From positions 124,001 through 188,000 of the forward strand of contig JABYQS010000049.1 in the NCBI GenBank assembly GCA_022592435.1: DNA of 64,000 nucleotides, given 5' to 3'. The position numbers and the translations under genes were made by a program. Shown in pieces: positions 59,327 through 64,000 of this stretch (its first letter is position 1; every line of letters begins with the position of its first letter). Source of the stretch: Cerioporus squamosus (lineage: Eukaryota > Basidiomycota > Agaricomycetes > Polyporales > Polyporaceae). Below the pieces are notes generated by a model. The model had not been told where the DNA came from. It searched no databases and saw only the letters and a list, made by a program, of their open reading frames with translations.

Positions 59327-59810
59327 TCAACTCAGGCTCCGAGTCCTGCTGAGTAGGGGCCACATCGGCCAAAGCAGCGACGTCTGCTCACGCGCATCAG
59401 TACCTCTGCACGAACTGTTCTGCCCGGCGTACTTACTCGGGGCATCCCTAGGTTGCATCGATGCATCCTGCGTTTCGTGCTTTGAATCGCAGGCGACCAC
59501 GTCAGACGATCCATGAGTTTCGTCGCCAGCGGTATCACCGGAGCGTACGCTCGCAGCGCGCAGCTCGCGCGCCTTACGCTTATACGTCCGAAACGCCTGG
59601 ATGCTTATGGATTCCGGTGCTTCCCAGATGAGGTCCTCCGCCTGGGATGGGCTGGTGGACGTCATGAGCAGAGTGTCAATCGGCGGTGAGTACTGAGGCG
59701 ACTCACGTTGTGTTATATTTCGCCAGCTGGTCTAGCATCTCTTGAGGAAGGCGATCCTTCGTGCCATCGAGGTCGTGAATGAGGCTCTTGAGTTTGGCCA
59801 AGTTCGACAT
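59327..59810 (-). CDS. Small orphan protein, about 142 aa
   Basis: Two exons (59810-59707, 59651-59327) join in frame. The N terminus MSNLAKLKSLIHDLDGTKD is helical and charged. PSQAEDLIWEAPESISIQA and FRTYKRKARELRAA follow, then an Asp/Ser/Thr-rich region. I do not recognise it. It shares no motif with the companion family, although it lies between K8 and C9. The last ~40 residues are low in helix-forming or conserved features and may instead be intron or 3' UTR, as a GTAAGT donor sits at about 59,435. Confidence 0.45.
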
Positions 59811-60418
59811 CGTGTTCCGTGAAGTCGGGGTGGACCGTGGATAGCGTTGAATTCGGGGAGAGTGTTGGTGATCGGTGAGCGAGGGCACGGTGATGGTTCC
59901 AAGAGTTTTTCACAACCTATACTTATAGCGCGTCCTGACAGGAAAGCAGACAATGAGTAGCCTTCACCTCCGAGACTAGCGTTCGAGAACTCACGACGCG
60001 GAGGCCATAATGGGCACAAGGAAGCGTCGAGATGTGTCGTCGAATGCTCTCAAGATCGAGATGCTATGCTCCGGAACGACGGGTCGTGTCAGCAGTGGAG
60101 GCGTCAAGATATACTCACTGGCAGTTGCGACATGTCCTGAGCGGCGCCTCCGCCGCGCGCAGCAGGTGAGGAAGGCCCCGAATCCCGTAGTCTTGGAGCA
60201 GCAGCTGAGCAAACACATCTCCGTCCGAGCTTGCTCCTTCGTGACCTTGTTCTCGCTAGATCAGCCGACCCCCTGCATTGTTCTTGCCATAACCACCGGA
60301 ATGACGCCGCTAACCCCCACCCCGAAGCACCCTCGTGCATTGTTCTTTGCCGGACAGGTGTGGCACGATTACGGACGTCGTCGCTCGGTCGCGACCTACG
60401 ACTTGCCGCGTGCGCGAT

Positions 60419-60443
60419 CTGCAGACTGCAGACTGCAGACTGC
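60419..60443. repeat. Tandem 7-bp repeat CTGCAGA, about 3.5 copies
   Basis: Three and a half perfect copies of CTGCAGA stand in a row in a region without a recognised gene. It is short enough to arise by replication slippage. Confidence 0.8.
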
Positions 60444-61465
60444 AGCCGAGGCTGGTACTTGCCGCCGCTGCGGCGTCTGCTGGAGTGGTTTTCGCACGCG
60501 TACATACGTGTACATATGACGGAGTCGTTTGCCGACAGGCACTCCAAAGAAACAATACCATCTAGTCCACGCTCAGGTGATGTATTTAGTTCTAGCTCGC
60601 CGGCAGGGCACCGCCGTCAGTCTAGCTGACAAGGACGCTCCCGGGCCCGCCGCTCTAGGTAAGCTCTGCTGCCATCGGACCTAAATGCGACCATGCGACG
60701 ACAGACCTTGTAAGGTTATTCGTTGCCAGTCAAGCAGAGTATATGGTGGGTATCGTTACGAACTTCGTGTACGCTGGGCATCAATCAATGTACAACAATT
60801 GACCTTCGTACGGGTGTCATCGGGATATCACCCAGATGGCAACGGTGGTATCGCAGCCTCTTGTGCGAGGAACATCGAGTCGCTGTATGCCATTGATTGT
60901 TCAGTCTACCGCTGGATGGCTTGAGACGCTAGACACTCCTCTATCGGATGCCCGCTGTCACGAGGCGATCCTGACGGCTGCAGGTCCAGAAGAGTGTCTT
61001 CTTAGCCGTTTCATACTTCCTGAAAGACAATGATGCGAACCAATGCAACGCGGCATGGCGGCGTTCGTTCAGTGACTGTGGCATTAGGCGCACCCACGGC
61101 ACGCCGCAACGACTCCCAGACTCCGGATGCAGACCGCCGGTACAAACTTCGAGACGAAATGAGTGGACCGGCTCTCACGCGAACACAGGGAAGACAGACA
61201 CCTAGTACGTTCGTCCCATGCACCCACAAGAGGCTGTTTTGACGGCGCGACCGCATGAAGACCTGCAGACTTCAAGTTAAAGGATTTAGTCACACGGGGT
61301 ACAGGAACTTGTTCCGCACAGAACGAATACTGTACACTATGCCGACACTCCAGCGTTCAGGCGATAAATACAAAGCCGCGGGAGGCGAGGGAGATAGCCA
61401 CATGAGAGGAGAGTGGGGCATGGTCACAGATGAAAAAGTAAACGTCTCGTCTTGCGGCTCTAGGT

Positions 61466-61555
61466 GGACATGCCTAAGTCGGTGGCCGTGTACCACTCGC
61501 TCACAGTTTCGGACATGCCTGAGTCGGCGTCCATGTACAACTCGCTCAGAGTTTC
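61466..61555. repeat. 45-bp tandem repeat, two copies
   Basis: Two adjacent 45-bp units, each starting GGACATGCCT and ending GTTTC, differ at six positions. The unit is a multiple of three and is open on the plus strand as DMP.S...Y.SL.VS repeated twice. It lies 47 bp past the stop codon of C9, in the presumed 3' UTR of that gene on the other strand. Confidence 0.75.
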
Positions 61556-61601
61556 GGACATCAATAGGAGCGAATGATCTGTGTATCGTCATCGTCAGCT
61601 A

Positions 61602-62315
61602 CTAGTGGGCAAACGATGTCATGACACTCAACCTACCATCGGGGATGAGAGGGGGAGCGCTGTTCTGGACCTTCGACTCGATGGCCTCTCCGGGAAGTTC
61701 ATCTACCTCAGACCCGGCTATTGACATGTCATCCGTTGGGATCTCTTGCTCTGTACACATGAGCGCAATTTCACATAGGAGAGCTCTGTGATACCAACCT
61801 GGGGCCAGCTGTGGAGGTTCGGGCACGAGGCTATATAAGGACTCTTGATCTGCCCGTTGCGACGATCTCTGCAAGGACGAATGAGGGGTCTGCGACATGC
61901 AATTGAGCAAATTTCGCACTTTCGCAGAGACTTGGTGGTCTCGAGCGCGGTGCTTCACTGCGCGAGTCGCTGGCAATGTCCACTTGGGCTGATCGTACAT
62001 TTCCTGGAGTTCCTGGCCCAAACTATGAAGCGTCACGTCGCTGTCAAAACCACGCGCGGAGAGTAAAGCAACGTGCGCGTACTGTGCATTGACATTGACT
62101 AGATCAGAGAACTCCTTCTTGCGAGCCCACTGCTGATACTCCTTCCCGATGAGCTTCACATCCGTCTTCGCCTGTTCATGGTAACCTTGGGCGCGACCGA
62201 GATGGTACTCCGGTATCCATCTTTTGAACGGTGAAACAATCTTGGGGATCGGCTTAGGCAGACGACCTCCAGGAAGGCGGATCTCAGCTTCTGAGTCGAT
62301 CGAAATGCTAGTCAT
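61602..62315 (-). CDS. Companion-family member C9
   Basis: Exons 62315-62083, 62022-61920, 61868-61799 and 61750-61602 give 184 aa. The frame is also open through the introns, but alignment with C8 and C4 shows that introns at the same places must be removed; the middle exon is 103 nt in all three. Motifs in order: LPGGRLPKPIPKIVSPFKRW, YHLGRAQGYHEQAKTDVK, EYQQWARKKEFSDLVNVN, LGQELQEMYDQPKWTLP, AVKHRARDHQVSAK, then an acidic tail (EIPTDDMSIAGSEVDELPG). The family is unknown. It has no signal peptide or membrane segment. It is head to head with K9, with 512 bp between starts. It looks intact and is the best member from which to build a family model. Confidence 0.7.
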   Translation of the reverse strand: MTSISIDSEAEIRLPGGRLPKPIPKIVSPFKRWIPEYHLGRAQGYHEQAKTDVKLIGKEYQQWARKKEFSDLVNVNAQYAHVALLSARGFDSDVTLHSLGQELQEMYDQPKWTLPATRAVKHRARDHQVSAKVRNLLNCMSQTPHSSLQRSSQRADQESLYSLVPEPPQLAPGWYHRALLCEIALMCTEQEIPTDDMSIAGSEVDELPGEAIESKVQNSAPPLIPDGRLSVMTSFAH

Positions 62316-62717
62316 TCGAAGAGGTGCTGCAAGTAGGAGCGGGGATGGGTACGAGCTGGACGTCCGGCGACGAGCAATGAGCTTTGAGTAGTAGGCGCAT
62401 GGCCGTTGGTCATGAGTCGGAAGCTTTATAGGGTTGATTGGGGTGCTGTCCTGTACGGTCGTTAGACGTAATCATGTACGACCGTGTACCATATCCGAGG
62501 AACAAGAGCTGCATGGGAAAGGAGGCACAGGGCCCTGGGCCGCCCATCGTGAGGCAAGCTGAAGGAAGTCGCCAGGGACGCGGTGCAAAGATGGAGACTG
62601 ATTCGGCGCGCTGGGAACGCTGCAACCAGATCTCACGGAGGGCTGGATAGTGGCGGCTGAAGACATGCCTGTGGCGGCGCTGGCGCGGGTGCGAGAGGGC
62701 GGTGCAACTTGTCCCGC

Positions 62718-62774
62718 CACGTGGGAGCATGTTCAGTGGGTCTGAGCGCCCACAGGTCAGGCAGAACGGACCGC
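62718..62774 (+). promoter_or_regulatory. K9 promoter: CACGTG and the 34-bp block shared with K8
   Basis: CACGTG at 62718-62723 is 105 bp before the K9 start. The block at 62741-62774 (TCTGAGCGCCCACA to GAACGGACCGC) matches the K8 promoter except at two positions. The TGACGTG element of K4, K7 and K8 is not seen here. Confidence 0.65.
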
Positions 62775-62827
62775 ATTCGTGCTCTCACCCGGTTTGTCTC
62801 TCTGCCCATTCACCTGCTCTGACCTAC

Positions 62828-64000
62828 ATGGACTCATCTCCGTACAATCCCTCAGAAAGAGGACGACTCATTGAAGGCGAAATCTTCTGGAGAGACCGGT
62901 ACGACTGGCTACGGCAATCTGGATATGAGTTGCGCGCGCGGTACCGTCCAGATTGGGTTCCATCTTGGAAGGGGACCAATAAGTTGACCCTATTGTGCGA
63001 AGACGGTATCTCGCTGCTGGTACGCTTCTTTGATTCTGTCAGAACTAACGGCTCACGAGTCACTAGGTCAGCAGAGTTATCGACGCCATACGGACGAAGG
63101 ACGGGCGAGTAGTCGTCATCAAACAAGTGCAGAAATCCGTACATCCGCACGAAGTTGATATTGGCCGCTACTTGACTTCCCCTCCTCTGTCCGATGATCC
63201 TAGAAACCACTGTTGTCCCATCCTTGACGTGCTCCAGGACCCGCGCGACCCCGACATCCAACTCGTTGTATTGCCGTTTCTCAAGCGCTATAACGATCCA
63301 AAGTTCGGCACAGTAGGGGAGGCCGTCGAGTTCTTTCGGCAAGCACTGGAGGTATGTGCGGATGGCTCGCGACTTCGCTACCGAGACTGACAGCGTTGGG
63401 CGCAGGGACTGCAGTTCATGCACGAACACCACGTCGCTCATAGGTGCGTGATCCCATGTTCGACTCGTCACCTCGTTCTTAGTAGGCGCGTTCGCAGAGA
63501 CTGCATGACGCTCAACGTGATGATGGATCCGAAACCCATGTTCCCCGAGTTGTATCATCCGGGCTTGCCCATGAAGACGAGAGACTTCAAGGGGTATGTC
63601 CACCCATACTCGCGCACGGCGCGACCCGTCAAGTACTACTGGACGGACTTTGGCCTATCTATACGCTTTGACCCGCAAGACACGAATCCGCTTGCGGCAC
63701 CCGTTCTTGGCGGAGACAGGACCGTGCCAGAGTACAAGAAGAACCCCCGTGCTCCTTGCAATCCCCTTCGCGTCGACGTATACAACGCAGGAAACTTGAT
63801 CAGGGAAGATTTCCTGCAGGTCATTGATCCCACACATCGAGCTGTCAATCTGCGACTCATCTGCCACATTCCAGATATACAAGAACTTCGCGTTCATGGA
63901 ACCTCTGGTCGAGCGCATGTGCAGCGAGGACCCGGAGAAGCGTCCCACAATGAGCGAGGTCGTTTCCGAGTTCCAGAAGATCCTGTCGAATCTTCGCGGT
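62828..64000 (+). CDS. Kinase-like family member K9 (HRD type), cut by the window edge
   Basis: Exons 62828-63019, 63067-63351, 63406-63443, 63498-63819 and 63875 to beyond 64000. Motifs in order: FWRDRYDWLRQSGYELRARY, beta3 Lys in VVVIKQV, HVAHRDCMTLNVMMD, YYWTDFGLSIRF, TVPEYK, PLRVDVYNAGNLI and EKRPTMSEVV. Catalytic residues are complete. It is closest to K8 throughout, including the promoter and the divergent companion gene, so the C8/K8 and C9/K9 units are copies of one segment. About 45 C-terminal residues should lie outside the window. Confidence 0.88.

Larger units (their letters stand above)
59811..61601. other. Intergenic, orphan gene to C9
   Basis: A 1.8-kb stretch with short frames only. 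It holds a CTGCAGA tandem repeat at 60419-60443 and a 45-bp tandem repeat at 61466-61555. No transposon or RNA gene was recognised. Confidence 0.45.

Noticed and set aside
60419..60443. CRISPR-like array at the CTGCAGA repeat
   Set aside because: Units are 7 bp without spacers, and the genome is fungal; it is simple tandem slippage.

Overview
The window looks like nuclear DNA of a basidiomycete, most likely an agaricomycete close to the polypores (inference). Genes are dense, on both strands, and split by many introns of about 50-60 nt with GT-AG ends. Core genes are fungal: the ilv1, top1, cds1, ccr4 and mvd1 orthologues and a CORVET subunit. The atypical kinase-like family on the right is of a type I associate with Agaricomycetes. 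No bacterial, viral or CRISPR features were seen. Exon boundaries were worked out by hand from splice sites and reading frame; for nearly every gene the summed exons divide exactly by three.

Left part (1-21.4 kb), mostly housekeeping: vps8 (-, runs off the left edge), a PHD-finger protein (+), threonine deaminase ilv1 (+), a HAD/terpene-cyclase fusion of the drimane-synthase type (-), a 5.2-kb stretch with no recognisable gene, a small complex I B12 subunit (-), DNA topoisomerase I (+) and CDP-diacylglycerol synthase (+).

Right part (22-64 kb): nine copies of one atypical kinase-like family, here K1-K9, interleaved with other genes. These are an ABCC/MRP transporter (-), mevalonate diphosphate decarboxylase (-), the CCR4 deadenylase (+), an aldo/keto reductase (-) and two orphan genes. 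All nine kinases share a five-exon plan in which intron 3 splits the Arg codon of the HRD catalytic motif. Five keep HRD (K1, K4, K7, K8, K9). Three carry HCD (K3, K5, K6). K2 keeps HRD but has SFS in place of DFG.

The most unusual feature is a repeated two-gene module. Three of the kinases (K4, K8, K9) are each preceded, head to head across 430-525 bp, by a member of a second family of small proteins (173-195 aa, here companions C4, C8 and C9). The companions share exon structure and sequence. The promoters of K4, K7, K8 and K9 carry a CACGTG box, and K4, K7 and K8 also carry a TGACGTGAC-type element. The module looks like a co-regulated kinase/partner pair that has duplicated several times. 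Its function is unknown. K1 and C4 each carry an apparent one-base frameshift, consistent with birth and death in the array or with sequence error.
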